Assembly: GCA_030267565.1 (NCBI GenBank)
Contig: BRXU01000035.1
Coordinates: forward strand, 310,001 to 374,000
Source of the DNA: Pleodorina starrii
Taxonomy: Eukaryota; Chlorophyta; Chlorophyceae; Chlamydomonadales; Volvocaceae
Reading direction: 5' to 3'
DNA: 64,000 nucleotides
Shown here: in pieces, positions 32,480 through 45,172 of the stretch
How the letters are laid out: each line of letters opens with the position of its first letter
How positions within the stretch are numbered: position 1 is the first letter of the stretch
Notes under the pieces: generated by a model
Database searches by the model: none
The model's input: only the letters and a program-made list of their open reading frames with translations
Told to the model about the DNA's origin: nothing
Program-made: the position numbers and the translations under genes

Positions 32480-35400
32480 ATGTTATCCGGAGCGCCGGCT
32501 CGCGCCAGCTCCGCAGCCATTCCGCATGGCGGTGTCCTGACTCCTCTAAGCACATCTTCTCCAGCGCCAATGCTGCAGCCAGGCGGCGCGCTGCGGTCGT
32601 GCCGCAGCCGCCCAGCATCCGACCTCGCCCTGCAATTTCGCGGCGCGCGCTCGGCCCAGGCGGACCGCAGGCAGCCCGGAAGGCAGCTCATCATCTTGCG
32701 TGGGCACGAGGAGCGCCAGCCGGGGCCGCAGGAGGACGGGTTCGGCTGTCCTGGGCTAGGGCCAACACCATCCGGCAGCGCCCATCATCCCCAGCCCCAC
32801 CACACGGCCCCGCAGCAGCCGCCCGGATCTCCCTCCCCCGATGCGCCTCTATCGCTGTCCCCGTCCACCGGCGCGTCTGGGCCTGAATTCGGATCTGCAG
32901 GCGGCAGCCGGGTTCCGGAGCCAGCAGCCATCCCTAACCCACGGCAAGACGCAGGCCCCCAGGGCGAGCAGCTGATGAGCGGTAGCAGCGGCGGTGCAAG
33001 TACGACAACAGCGACAACATCAGACCCGCCAATAGTGCCTGAGCTCAACTCGGCTGCAGGGACCGGGCCGGGTGATGTGCAGGGGAAAGCGGAGGCGGGG
33101 GTGGATGGCGGCGCGCCCGGCGGCGGGCACCAGCAGCAGCTCCCCAGCGGCCCAACGGATTCGGACACGTCCTCCCAACCCCCTAACGACCACAACCACC
33201 ACGTGCCCAACGGTCTAAACGGTCTCAACGGACTCGGCGGCAGCGGAGCAGGGGACGAGGGCGGCGGAGCCGGGGGCGGGCTTCCGGGCCTCCCCTTGAG
33301 CCCCCTCGGCCTGGGTCTGCCGCCCGGTCTGGGGTCAGGTCTGCCGCTGCCCGGGTCGTCCACCGGTGCGGATTCCGGTCTGTGGCTGAACCTCCTGGAT
33401 TGGTCCAAACTTCAGGTGGGTGGCTGCGTGGGTGGGTGGATGGAGGAAGGACAGCCCGAACAGGCCTTTGGGCGGACTGGGGGGTGGGTGCCTGGCTGGC
33501 TAGGTGGGTGGGTGAGTGGATGGGCAGGCGGGCGGGCGGGCGAGTGGGGGCGGAAGCGAGTGGCTGGGTGGGTTTGCGCGTCAATCGGTTGTTCGGCGAG
33601 TGTGGCTGTGGGAGGAATTCGAGGCACCTCAGTGCTCACATCGTCACCACCACCACCAACAGTCCACCATCACTGTCACGGCTGTGCTCTGTCCACAACG
33701 GCTTTTTGCGGGCTTCTCTGTCCCCCGTAATGTCTCCGTCCCTTCGCTGCGGTATCGTTTTTGCTTATCCCTCGTATAACAGGGCGGAGGCGCAGGAGCA
33801 GCGCCAGGATCAGGGGCAGGGGCAGGGGCAGGGCGGCCTTCCGGCAGCTCCCGTCCGCCGCTACGGGGGGGCGCAGGGGCGGGTGCGGGCGGTCCCTCCA
33901 GGCGGCGACGGGCCCCGGGCTCAGCGGCTGCGTTGTCGGATGGCGGCCGGAGCCGCAGCGATAGAGCCCTGCAGGTGATGGGGCTGGGCTGGGGTGTAGT
34001 TAGAACGGCCCGGGGCGAGGGAATGCAACGCAGTTACCTGGGATATTACCTGATGATTACCTGATATCTCCAGCAGAAATAAGCCGAGCGCGCGGCCGCG
34101 TCGCCGCCGACCAACCCCAAACGGACCGGCACACGACAGCACAAGACCAACACAGACACACATCCCGGACAGCACAAAAGGAACGATGGCTGGTCTGGGG
34201 TGATGGATGGGGTGATGGGTGGGCTGGGGCCTGCCCGGGGCATGTGGGTGCGTTGTGGGAGGGAGGGAGGCCGGCGAGGGTCAGGAGGGCGGCGGACGCG
34301 AGAGATAGGGACGGAAGGAGAGGGGTTGGGTGAAGGCTTTGTTGGCCGCTAACCCCTGGCCTGTGGGGAGGCAGGCGGCACTGTGGTGGGAGCGGTCGGG
34401 TGCTGGTGGGTCCCCCCAACCCAACCCAGGCAGTGCCCTCTGTGGCTCTGTTTGGTAGCGGTACGGCACTCGCGGAGCCGAGCCATGAGTCATTCGCACG
34501 AGTGCCGTGCTGCACCCCATCCGCCCCCATACGTCAGCCCCACGTGCCTCTGCCCACTTCTCCTCCTCTCGTTCCCTCCTTCCCTGGCTTCTCTCTTCTC
34601 TCCCTTGCCCTGTCTTCCCTCCTCCTCCCTCACCTTCATTCTCCCTCTGCCTCTGTCCTCTTGCCGCTTTTATCTGCCGCTTTTATCTGCCGCTTCTACT
34701 GTCTGTGCCCATATTGCATGTTCGCATCACACTTTGGGAGATCCTTAAAACCCTAAAATACCCTTGCCGCCCCTTGCAGTTGGTCCTGGCCGCCAAGACG
34801 CTGCTCCAGCTCCGCGCCGTCATCTCCCGCCACCTGCCCGACATGTCCCCGGGGGCCGCCGCTGTGGCCCTCAACCGCCTGGCGGGGCTGTCCGTAGCCA
34901 CCATGAGACTGCGCAGGCAGGCGGCACAGCAGGCGACGGCACAGCACGCACAGCAGGCGGCGGCACAGCAGGCGCGGCAGCAGCAGGGGGCGCCCTCCAG
35001 TGCAATCACGACAGCGCAGGCGATGGCGCAGCAGACACCGCAGCAGGACCCTCCGCCGCTTCGGAGGCAGCCGCAGGAGCCTCAGGAGGCGGCGGAGGCG
35101 GAGGCGCAGCGGCGGGTTCAGGCGCTGCGCCAGCAGCAACTTCAGCAGCAGGAGGGGGAGGGGGAGGTGAAGCAGCCCCGGGCAGCGGCGACGACCTCAC
35201 CTTCCGGGGGGGAGGCGGCTAGCCCGGCGGTTCCCGGCGGTGGTGAGGGCAGCGACGGGGCCGCCGCCGCCACGGCTTCGTCGCCGCTTGTGGGCACCGA
35301 CCCCTCGGCTGCTGCCACCGCCTTGCCGCCTCCGCAGCAGCAGCAGCAGCAGCAGCTGCCGCCCGCGGACAGCAACCCAAGCGCGGGGGTGACGGCGCCG

Positions 35401-38400
35401 CCTGGCAGGCGGCAACAGCAGCAGCAGCAGCAGCGCCAGCAATCGCCTGCGGCGGCCAGGAACAACAACAACAGCCCGCGTGACGCGGAGGCGGGGAACC
35501 GCGATTCGGATTTGGATCTGGATCTGGATCCCTCGGCCCGAGTCCAGCCGGGCTCGCTGCAGCTGATGCGCCTCATTCTGCGCCACATCGCCCTCAGTCT
35601 GGACAACACCACCGCAGCGACCAGGGCAGGGGCAGGGGCCGGGGCCTCCCGCGGGGGGCCGACCCGCGGGTCGGCAGCAGGGCCGGGGTCGACTCCCACA
35701 TCCACCTCCGCCGCCTCCGCCCGCGGCAGCTCCGGCTCTCGGCCCCGCGCCTCCTCCGCCTCCGCCTCCTCTTCCCGCTCCTCTTCCGCCTCCGCCGCCT
35801 GGCGCTGGCAGCCTTCGGAGCATAGGGCCCGTGTGGCTGGCAGTGTGTTGGCGACGCTGGCTCGGGTGCGACTCAAGCCGGGGCCCGGGGATGTGTGGGC
35901 GCTGTACAGACTGCTGGAGGCGGCCAGGTGGGGCTGGGGGGGGTGGGTGGGGGAGGGGGGGAGGAGGAGAGGCTCCTGTCATTGCTTCTGTTTCTACTTC
36001 CTAGACATGAATAAAAGGCGGTAATAGTGGATGATGATAATAATGATATCACCATAAGCCGCAGCGATGGGGAGGGGAAGGCAGGGGATTTGGCGCGAGG
36101 GGGAGGAGTGGAGGTGGGGGGCTGCGGGTTCCAGCTTCACGACCGCCCACGTCCCACTTCCCACAACCCATGCTCCACCTCCACATCCACCCCCTCCTTT
36201 CCCCCTTCCCCTCGCTGAACCCTCCCACCGCCATCCCCCTCCCCCCGCTGTCTCCCTTCCCGCCGCAGGCCCGACCTGTTCCTGGCCTCCCCCTCTCAGC
36301 TCTCCCGCCTCGCCTCCAGCCTGCCCCACCTGCCCCCGCTGCGCCCCTCCCCCGTGTGGCTCGACCACCTGGCCTGTGTCTCCCGATCCAAGATGTACGC
36401 CTCGGAGCCGGGCCACCTGGCGGCATTCGCGTGGTGCCTGGCCAGGATGGGGCACAACCCGGGTGAGGGGGCGTGGAGGGAGGGATGGGGAGGAGTGGAA
36501 GAAGGGATGGGGAGGAGTGGAAGAAGGGCTGATGGAGCGAGGGAGAATCGCTCGCGGAAAATCCTCCCATCCGCCACCGCGTTTGCCTGCCCTGCCTGCC
36601 TGCCTGCCCTGCCTGCCTGCCCGTGCTTCCCTCCCTTTCCCTCCCTTTCCCCTCCCTTCCCTCCCTAATTGCGCTCTCCCCTTTTCTCCCCATTCCTCGT
36701 GCCCACCTACCCGGCCTGCACAAACCCCCACCCCCACCACCCACCCTCACCCCCACCCCCAGGCGAGCTGTGGCTGCACTCCCTGACCAGCCACTTGTCC
36801 CGAGACGGCAAGCTGGCGGCCGCCTCCCCCGGCCAGTTGTGTCAGGTGCTGTGGGCCCTCCACCGAATGGACTTCGCACCCGACCCCGACTGGGCGGAGG
36901 ACTGCAGGCGGGCGGTGATGCAGGCGCTGACGGCGGGGGCAGCGGCGGGAGCGGCGGGAACAGCAGCGGGAGCGGCGGAGGCTTCCGCCACCTCCGCCAC
37001 CTCCTCCTCCACCTCCTCCACCTCCTCCTCCTCCTCCTCCTCCTCAGCGTCCTCGCGCCGCGGATCTTCGTTGCGCTCGGATCTGCCGGCGGGTCGCAGG
37101 GGTTACAACAGAAGGTACGACAGGAGGGACGAGCGTGATGAAGAGGAGCTGTACGACAGCTCGTCCAGCGTGGACGAGCTGGAGTCGGACCTGGGGGCGT
37201 TGGAGCCGGGGTACGGCGCTGGAGGCGGCGGCGGCGCGGCGGCGGCGCGGCGGCATGGCGGCGGCAGCGGTCATGCTGACGTGGCGTCTCTGCTGCTGTG
37301 GGCTGTACGGATGGGGATGGCGCCGGGGCCGGCGGGGATGCAGGTGGGTGCGCGGTTGGGCGAGGGGTTGGGGGTCGGGGTCGGGGTTCGTCTTTGAACA
37401 CCGCCCGGCTCTCTTGCGCGGGTGCGGAGCCCTATCCCACCCTCCACCCTCCACCCGGGTGGGTGGTGGGATATGGCTCTGCACCTGCTCCCACCCTCCA
37501 CCCCATCACCCACTCTGCGGTATCCCTTTTATGACCGGTACCATCCCACGTTCCCACCCTTCCTCCCCCCCAAAAGCACACAGCGGCATGCCCACCCACC
37601 CACGCCCACCCACCCACCCACAACCGCACACACCCACCCACACCCACCCACATCCACACCCACCCGTAACCCCCCACCCACCCACTCTCCCACCCACCCA
37701 CCCTCTCCCCCCCCACAGGCCTGCCTTGACCGTCTGTACCCTCACCTTCGCTCCCTCCGCCGGGTGCACCTGCTCCGCCTGCTGCTGGCGCTGTCGGAGT
37801 CCGGACACCGACCCGGGGAGCCCTTCATGGCCCGACTGCTGGCGTGTGTGCAGGCGAGTGGGGGGATGGAGGGGGGGGAGGGTGCGCTGCTCGGGTGCGT
37901 GTGTGTGGCGGGGGTCAGGGAGTGATATGCTCCGGGGCGGGGGGGTGGGGGCTTAGTCCGGAGCGGTGGCGGGGGCCAGCGCTGAGTCTACACATCATAG
38001 CCCCATACAGAGGGGTGTTTGTGGGGAGAGACTCGGATGGGGGGCGGGGGGATCTGGATCGGTTATCAGACCACCGAACCAGCCTGTTGGGCCTGTTGGG
38101 CCTGTTGGGAGTCGGGCCAACCGACTGACGGTCTGACTGACGGACTGAGCCGACACGTGGCTGGATGTCCGTTCCCCGCTCTGACACACACACACACACA
38201 TCCCTTTACTTCTCTCACCAACACTCGCCAAGGTTCCCTCCACACACACGCACACCCCTCACTCCCTGACCCCTCCCCTCTATAACACCCCCTCCCCCTC
38301 CCCCTCCCCCCCCCTCCCCCCTCCCCAGCCCAAGTTGTCACTGCTGGGCCCCACCCACCTGACCCAGCTGCTGACAGCCGTCAGTCGACTGCGCTTCGTG

Positions 38401-41148
38401 CCACCCCAGTCCTGGCTGGTGGCCTTCCTCAAGGTGGGGTGGGGGGGAAGGGGGGGAGGGGCGGGGAGGGAAGGGGGCGAAGGGCGGTGCGGGCTTGGTG
38501 GTAGGGGGGCAGTCGCGTCCAGTCCGGTGGGTGAGAGGGAAGAAAGGACCGCAAGGAAGGATGGGAGGCGAGGGTGACCCCGGTAGGCGGTTAGATCCCC
38601 CACTGGTGGGAACACTGGTGGGGACATTCTCACCGGGGCTGGTCTCAGGGCACATTGCTCGGGGCTCGGGGCTCGGGGTGCAGGGACGGCGAGGATCTGG
38701 AAGGGACGGGGGAGGGAACTCTTTCGCTGGGTGAGCGGATGGCCTAACGTCTCTTCCTGCCCCTCGGCCCTCAGGCCTCGATGTCTCAGCTGAGGCACTA
38801 CACGCCCGCCCAGGTGACCGCCACCTACCAGGTAAGAGGGCTTGGCTGGAGGGGGGCTTGGCTGGGGGGGAGGGATGGAGGAGGAGAGTCAAATAAGGGA
38901 TGGCAGTGATGGGGACTTGGGGCACTTGGGGGGCTGGGTGGGAGGGCCGGGGCGATGGTAACGCGCTGGTGCGCGCCAGCGAGTCAGTCAGCCATCCAGC
39001 CTGCCAGCCAGCTAGCCATCCAGCCAGCCAGCCAGCCAGCCAGCCAGGCCGCGTGACTCCGAACCGCTACCGGCCGGAGAGGGGGTTGTGGTGAAGGCTG
39101 GTCAGGCGACTGAGGGGTAGGGCCGCACCCCGCCGGTCCTCTCTCTCTTCCCCTGCGGTGGCCGGTTCATCCTAACCCTGCGGGGTCGCCGGTCTCGTTG
39201 CTGCACTTCGTATCTTCCTAACCCTCCTCCCATCCTCCCCTCTCTCCTCTGCCTCCTCTGCGCCCCCACCCCACCCACCCACCCACCCCTCCCCCTCTGT
39301 CCCCCCCCAGGTGTTTGCCGGTTGGCAGCTGCGTCCCTCCCGGCCCTACCTCGCCTCCCTGCACTCCCTCCTGGACTCATTGCTACCCGAGTTCACACCG
39401 CAGGGGCTGGCCACGGTGGGAAGGGGGGAGGGCGGGAGGGGAGGGGAGGGTGGGGAGGGATTAGGTTGGGTTGGGTTGGACTGGACGGGGTATGAGGCAC
39501 TGGGGAACGTGTTGGTGAGTGCTGAGGGGGTCTGGGTCACACTGACCCCCAATGGGGGGGAACCCACCGGCCCCGCAGACCGGCTCCTTGGGCGCAATGT
39601 TTGTGCTGCTGCCGGTGGTTCTTTCATGCACACGAGCTTCCCCCTCTTCCCTCTAACTTCCCCCTTAGAGGGAAGAGGGAGAAGATAGAGGGGCCATCAA
39701 CCTCTAACCCACGTCACGCCTGGTACCTGGGGCGTGTCCAGTCCCCCCCTCCCTCCCCACCTCCCCCACCTCCCTCCCCCTCCCTCCCTGCCGCAGGTCC
39801 TCCAGTCCATGGCGGCTCTGTCCATCAAGCCGCAGCGCCGCTGGCTGGCCCGAGCCCTGGAGCTACTGGTGGAGGCGGCGGGGCGGGGCGCAGCGGGGAC
39901 CGCACCGCAGCAGCAGCTCATGATGATGATGACCCACGGGTCGGTCCCCCCCGCGGCGGCGGAGCGAATTGACGCCGCCGCGCTGGGCACCTCCCCCTCG
40001 GCAGCAGCAGCAGCTGTAGCCCCAACGGGCTGGACAGCGCTTGGGGGATTGTCGCCCGATGTCGCGGGCTCGGCATCAGGTCCCACCTCCGGCTCCGGCT
40101 CCGGAACTGGTTTCGGCGCGGCGCAGCAGCACCAGACGCTGCGGCAGCAGCAGCGGGCGGCGGCGGCGGCGGCGCTGGTGGCGGCGGTGTGCAGTCTGCG
40201 GGGCATCGTGCAGTTCGAGGGGCCCGAGCGGACCTCCCGGACGGCCGCTGCGGCGGCGGCGACGGAGGCGGCAGCGACGGCGACGACGGGGGTGACACCT
40301 AGCAGCAGCGGCAGCGGCGAGGGGGTTCGCGCCAGTAACGGTCCTGAGACGGCGTCCGGAACGGCGGCGGAGGCGGATGCTGCTGGTGGTGGCGGTGGCA
40401 GTGGTGATGGTGCTGAGTCGGCAGCGCCACAGCTGTTGCCGTACGAGCTGTGGTCAGCCGCCAAGCAGCTGACGGACCTGTGTGGGGAGTTGTTGGATGT
40501 GATGACCGGAGCAGAGCTGGCGAGGGTGAGTCATGGAGGAGAGGGGGGTGGGGTGGGGTGGGGGAGAGGGGTGGTGGGGGAAGGGGGGGTGCAGGGATTG
40601 GGGGCTTAGTAGACATGTGGCGCTGCGAGCGATCTGATGAGCATAAAGGGAGGAGGCGCTTGCGGTGAGGACGGGGACGGGGACGGGGACGCACCCACCC
40701 TGCCCCTGCCCCTGCCCATTCCGCATCCTTCCCCTCCAACGCCGCCTCCGTGCCTTCGTTGTACCTCGTCTTTCTCACCCCCGCCCCCACCCCCTTCCTC
40801 GCGTTTCCACTGCACTGCACCGCACTGCCGTCAACTGCCAGCAACTGTCAACCTGCCTCTTCACTCATTTATACCCTTACCACCCGCCCCCAACGCCCCC
40901 CTCCGCAGCTCCTGACGGCCCTCTCCCGCGTCAACTTCTACCCGGGCCGGGTCTTCCTGTCGGCACATGCCCGCGCCACCGCCCGTGTTGGCTCCCAGCT
41001 GTCCCCCGCCGACAAGGCCGCACTGGCGCACTGCTACGGCCGACTGGCGGCACTGGCGCCGGCGATGGCGGAGGAGGCGAGGCGCCGGGCGGAGGCGCGG
41101 CAGGCGAGGGCGGCGGTGCTGGTGGCTGAACCCTGGGGCCCGGACTGA
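32480..41148 (+). CDS. OPR-like helical-repeat protein, probable organelle RNA factor
   Basis: Eleven exons: 32480-33415, 33783-33974, 34780-35927, 36269-36462, 36763-37343, 37719-37853, 38329-38433, 38775-38831, 39311-39415, 39797-40525 and 40909-41148. All phases agree; 4422 nt give 1473 aa. Intron 6 starts with GC (cag|gcgagt). The first 310 residues are an Ala/Ser/Arg start followed by Gly/Pro/Ser-rich sequence, consistent with a transit peptide and linker. Repeats of about 38 residues follow the pattern L..LLWAL.R....P...W: AAFAWCLARMGHNPGELW, LCQVLWALHRMDFAPDPDW, LLLWAVRMGMAPG, LLTAVSRLRFVPPQSW, VLQSMAALSIKPQRRW. This matches octotricopeptide repeats, which in green algae bind chloroplast transcripts. 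Long Gln- and Ala-rich insertions interrupt the array. No C-terminal RAP domain is seen. Confidence 0.75.
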
Positions 41149-42917
41149 TGTGGGGGCGGCTGAGAGGCGGGAGTGACTGGGAGCGGCGCTGGGGGGAGGC
41201 TGGCGGGGCGATCACCGCTCGGGGGCGTTTGGTGATTTTGAGCGGCTCAAAGTGAGCGAGTGAGTGAGTGAGTGAGCTGGAGGAGGAGTCGGGGCTTGAA
41301 GGTTGGGGGGTTGGATGCATGTGTCGTTGTGTTGCATGTGCCATGACGCGCCATGCCGGTGTGCGAACCTCGGGTGGCTGCGGTTCGAGGACAGGGGGCC
41401 GAGACTGGGGTGAGGGGGCCGTCGGAGTGTCGGTCCATCCAGGTGGGCAGCAACGGGCGGCCCAGCGGCCCAGTGAGTGGCCCAGCGGCCTCCGGGCGGA
41501 TCCGCGAGCTCCTGCGGGCGGCTGCCCAGGTGCCAGGTGCGGCAGGTGTGACGGAAGGCGGGAGGTGGGAGGTGGGCTGGCAGGCGAGCGAGGCCGGGCC
41601 GGATATATACCGGGGGCATGGACGTGCAACGGTGCAACACAAGCCTTGGAGGGGAGTAAGAAAGTATAGCGACTGCGAAGGGGGGGGTAGGGAAGGAAGA
41701 TACGGCCCCTGGAGGGGGGGGGCGTATGTCATACGCGTTGGAGGGCAGGCGAGGTAAAGGGTGCTGCGGGCGAGATAGGGCTGGGCAGTGAGCGGTAGGG
41801 CAGGCTGCGGCTTGGTATGGCGGCGGGGTGGGGGGGCAGGGAAAGCGGAGGGGGGGGGAGGAGGAGACACGGCAGAGGCGGGGGAAGAAGTGGGGCAGGG
41901 GCTGTTGCTGCTGTTGCTGCTGCTGGGGGGCGATGCGGCAGATTGGCTGCAGGCGGGGCAGGGGCTGCGGGCCGCGGTCACTGATGCGGTGTAGGTTGGA
42001 TGCCGTTGGGCTGGCGGCGGCTACCGGGAGGGGGGGCTGAGCGGCCTCGTGCGTGTGTGGGGGGGGTGGAGGAGGTGTAAGCGGTGTGAGCCGCCACACC
42101 AGCCAGCCAGCCAGCCAGCCGGCCGGAATAATCTCCCGGTAGAGGGCGAGGGGGCGGTGTAACATTTCAACAATGCAGCACATATTCTCCGCCCGCCCGC
42201 CCGCCTGCTCGTCCTCCGGGCAGGCGCCAGCTGTTGAACCGTATTGGCAATGCGTCCGGTGGGGCGCTAGGGTATCCGGAGAAGGGGAAGATAGAAGGCA
42301 AGGGTAAGCGAGTTAGTTGTTCCTTTGCGCGCACCTCACAGCCTTGGCCACCCCTACGGCCTCATGTCAGCGGCGTGTGTGTACGTAGGCAGCAAGGGGG
42401 GTGCGAAGCAGAAGCCCGTTCCACCGTCGGAGTTTGAAAAACTGCCATGTAAACCGTATACTATGCTTTGAGGTACTGCCCGGCATCGAGTGCCTGGGTA
42501 CGGCAAATGCTGTGGCCAATGTACGGCAAATGGTACGGCAAATGCTGTTGCAGCAAACTTGACCGTTGTGTGGGGACACATGTTACCAGCCATTTTTGGC
42601 TCGTGCACATGTAATGCCTCATGCAGCAAACTGCAGGCCACAGGCCCCGGCCCGCCGCGGCGCGGGCACGCACGGGCCCCGGTCGTGACCCGAGCCAGCC
42701 GAGGAAGCATTTGTCCGGCCAGACGAACGGGTTACATTCAGGTCCAACCCTTTGTTCGTCCGGCCAGACGAACGGCCCTTCGAGCAGTCGGATAGGGTCG
42801 GATCGTCGGAACGACACGGAACGACGAAAATACGAACACCGTAATCTTCATGTCCCTCCCTCCTACCGTAACTTGCCCAGTTATTGTTGTCACATCCCTT
42901 GTCAGAACCACTTAACA
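41149..42917. other. OPR 3' region and promoter of the next gene
   Basis: No gene is recognised. TGTAA occurs at 42076-42080 and 42158-42162, about 0.9-1.0 kb past the OPR stop. Long 3' UTRs are common in Chlamydomonas-type algae, so either may be its poly(A) signal. Low-complexity G-runs and (CAGC)n words fill 41650-42120. Confidence 0.5.
42498..42775. promoter_or_regulatory. Repeated words upstream of the glycosyltransferase-like gene
   Basis: gtacggcaaatg occurs three times (42498-42509, 42521-42532, 42533-42544). The near-palindrome gtccggccagacgaacgg occurs twice (42713-42730, 42758-42775), 45 bases apart and about 145-190 bases before the ATG. The spacing and symmetry suit binding sites for a dimeric regulator, but this is inference. 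Confidence 0.4.
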
Positions 42918-44420
42918 ATGAAGCGATTGGTTCTCGCCTTGTCCATCATTGCATCACGAGTTGAAACATTGCTGGGCGCTGAAACCTGCCGCTTTTCGCA
43001 GCCCGGCAGCCGCGATGAAGCCGCCATATCATCGCTGCAGGACTCTGATTTTGCTCTATTCCTGACGATTACGAAAGCACCGGCACGCCATAATCCATGG
43101 CTGTTAACGACGCTTTACATAACGAGGCTACATAACCCAAAATTGAAAATATACGTGTTCGTTCACATGCGTTCCATTCTAAGAAACAAGGAGTTCGCTC
43201 AAGCTCTGGCAGATTTACATGTGGAGGTTCGCATCACAGGTGGGGTCGCCGCCGCCCGCCAACGCCCCGCGTCGCGTCGCGCGTCGGCACTCGGCAGGTT
43301 TGAGCAGACACCCGCCCGCCCGCCTGGCCGCCTCTCAACCCACCAGACGCCTTCCGCTCCAAGGGCTCAGCCATGGCTAAGATTCGGATGTACCTTCGTA
43401 AGGAGACGGGGGGACAGGAGTTCATGGACAGGCACTGCGCGTACGCCCAGGAAGCCAGCCGGGCAGGTAAGCACGGCACGCACCCGTCCAGCAAGCGTCA
43501 CCCCAAGCCCCGGAACTCCAACGCAGCTCCCCCTCCACACCCCCTCCGCATCATCGCACAAACCCCCAAATCCCCAAATCCAGCCCACCACCAAGCCCCC
43601 CTCCCACCCTCCCACCCTCTTGTCGCCACCGCCGCCACCCATCCCCCTGTCCGCAGGCATCACGCGGCTCATGTCCATCGACGGCGACATGGCGCTCTTC
43701 GCGCCGGCGGCCGACCTCGCCGCACCTTACGCCGAGGACCTGGTCTCCGCCTGCGTCTTCACCAGCCAGTTCCTCATCGTCAACCGACTGGACGCGCTGC
43801 ACGCCTACTGCAACTACATGAGCAACTACTTCACCCAGAACGTCTCCACGCTGGTGGCGTTGGCGGGCCTGGTGGGCCGCAGCCCCGAGCACTACCTGCA
43901 CATATCAGATATGGAGCTGCTGCAGCTCTTCCTCACGCAGACGCCCGCAGCCGCCGTCAGCCGCCGCATCCTGTGCCCCGAGGCGCCCGGAGTGCAGCGC
44001 TGCGATGTCAGCTACGCGGGCTGCCTGCTCAGCTCGCAGGGGCAGGCGGTGGAGAGCTTTTTCAAGCTGCGAACCAACCAGTCGTGGATGAGCGACCCGT
44101 GGGTCGCCTGCGCCAACCTGAGCGGCATGAGCAGCCTGGTGGACTGGAGGGCGGACTCGCGCGGCGTGCCGGTGCCGATCCACCGGGCCACGGGCGAGTG
44201 CCTGCCGGTGTTGCACTTCCAGGGCGGCTGCAAGAGCTTCATCCCCGTGTTTGTGGAGTACTACCGGGAGTTGGTGAGGGAGGCGTTCAGGGGCAGGCTG
44301 GGGCAAGCGGGCGCGGCCGGGGGAGAGGGAGCGGCGGGGGGCGGCCAGCGGCGGCGGTTGCGGGCGGGGGAGCTGTCGGACGGACTGGAGTGGGTGGAGG
44401 AGTGGCTGGGGGTCACGTGA
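42918..44420 (+). CDS. Secreted or Golgi glycosyltransferase-like protein (DGD motif)
   Basis: Three exons, 42918-43239, 43347-43466 and 43657-44420, with phase-1 junctions, give 401 aa. The start MKRLVLALSIIASRVETLLG reads as a signal peptide or short anchor. SDFALFLTITK and NPKLKIYVFVHM suggest the opening beta strands of a GT-A nucleotide-sugar fold. RLMSIDGDMALFAPA supplies a DxD-type metal/nucleotide-sugar site, and FLIVNRLDAL and HISDMELLQLFL follow in the order seen in algal nucleotide-diphospho-sugar transferase-like proteins. Several cysteines and NXS/T sites (NVS, NQS, NLS) fit the secretory pathway. The donor and acceptor sugars are unknown. The C-terminus is a low-complexity Gly/Arg stretch. 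The family assignment comes from motifs only. Confidence 0.65.
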   Translation: MKRLVLALSIIASRVETLLGAETCRFSQPGSRDEAAISSLQDSDFALFLTITKAPARHNPWLLTTLYITRLHNPKLKIYVFVHMRSILRNKEFAQALADLHVEVRITGGVAAARQRPASRRASALGRFEQTPARPPGRLSTHQTPSAPRAQPWLRFGCTFVRRRGDRSSWTGTARTPRKPAGQVSTARTRPASVTPSPGTPTQLPLHTPSASSHKPPNPQIQPTTKPPSHPPTLLSPPPPPIPLSAGITRLMSIDGDMALFAPAADLAAPYAEDLVSACVFTSQFLIVNRLDALHAYCNYMSNYFTQNVSTLVALAGLVGRSPEHYLHISDMELLQLFLTQTPAAAVSRRILCPEAPGVQRCDVSYAGCLLSSQGQAVESFFKLRTNQSWMSDPWVACANLSGMSSLVDWRADSRGVPVPIHRATGECLPVLHFQGGCKSFIPVFVEYYRELVREAFRGRLGQAGAAGGEGAAGGGQRRRLRAGELSDGLEWVEEWLGVT

Positions 44421-45172
44421 GCGGGGGTTGGGGGCTGGAGGAATGGCGGATGGATGGATGGATGGATGGATGGATGGATGGATGGGAAGGGAGAGGGAGA
44501 GGGAGAGGGAGTTTCAAATCAAGGGCCGTGCACGGGATGGGATGGGTTCGGCGCTTGGCGTTGCATCTTCATCCTGGCATGGCCTGGCCCCCCCCTGGAG
44601 CTCTAGGTTTGGGAGGTGGCGGGGGGCGAAGGGTCGAAAGGGCGGGAATGGGAGGGTGCGGTGGGCTCCCGGGGGCGGCGGTAGGCCGATGTGCGGATGA
44701 GCGTACTTGCTCTGTCCGGGGCTGCTTCCCCTGCGGGTCCCCTAGCAACTGGCGGCAATCGGGGGGCGCTGCAGCGCCAGTGCCGAGGGCTGCCGTCTAA
44801 GAACTCCAATGCATGGCATCTTTTTTACCATGCAATATCACGAGCATTGGAGTCACGATTCATTAGGCGCCTCACGACTCGATGCGATGATGTTATCGCA
44901 CTACCCAATCTGCTGTTCAAATGCTAGGTTAAATTTCCATTTTAGGTAGGGTGCTGAAGGAATGGTTCAAGGAGGCTGATCCGCTCGTCCGCTCGTCCAA
45001 GTGCCACGATGGCATGGCCCCTTTTTTCAATTATGGGGAAACAACTCAGGACCAATGTGCCGTAAATTTAATAACCTCTATAATATGCAAGCGTGAATTC
45101 TAGGGCTGAGCGCCCGGTCTGTCGCATACGGGGCGCGGCAAGTAAAAGGTCAATCGTCGGAGCGCGACAACA
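44421..45172. other. Intergenic, with (GGAT)n microsatellite
   Basis: A (ggat)n run lies at about 44446-44484, just after the preceding stop, followed by a short (gggaga)n run. From 44800 the DNA becomes AT-richer toward the lipase promoter. No gene is seen. Confidence 0.6.

Noticed and set aside
41212..42183. 323-codon minus-strand frame
   Set aside because: It is Pro/Ser/His-rich with no domain, in the 3' region of the OPR gene. It is most likely the complement of G-rich UTR and repeat DNA.
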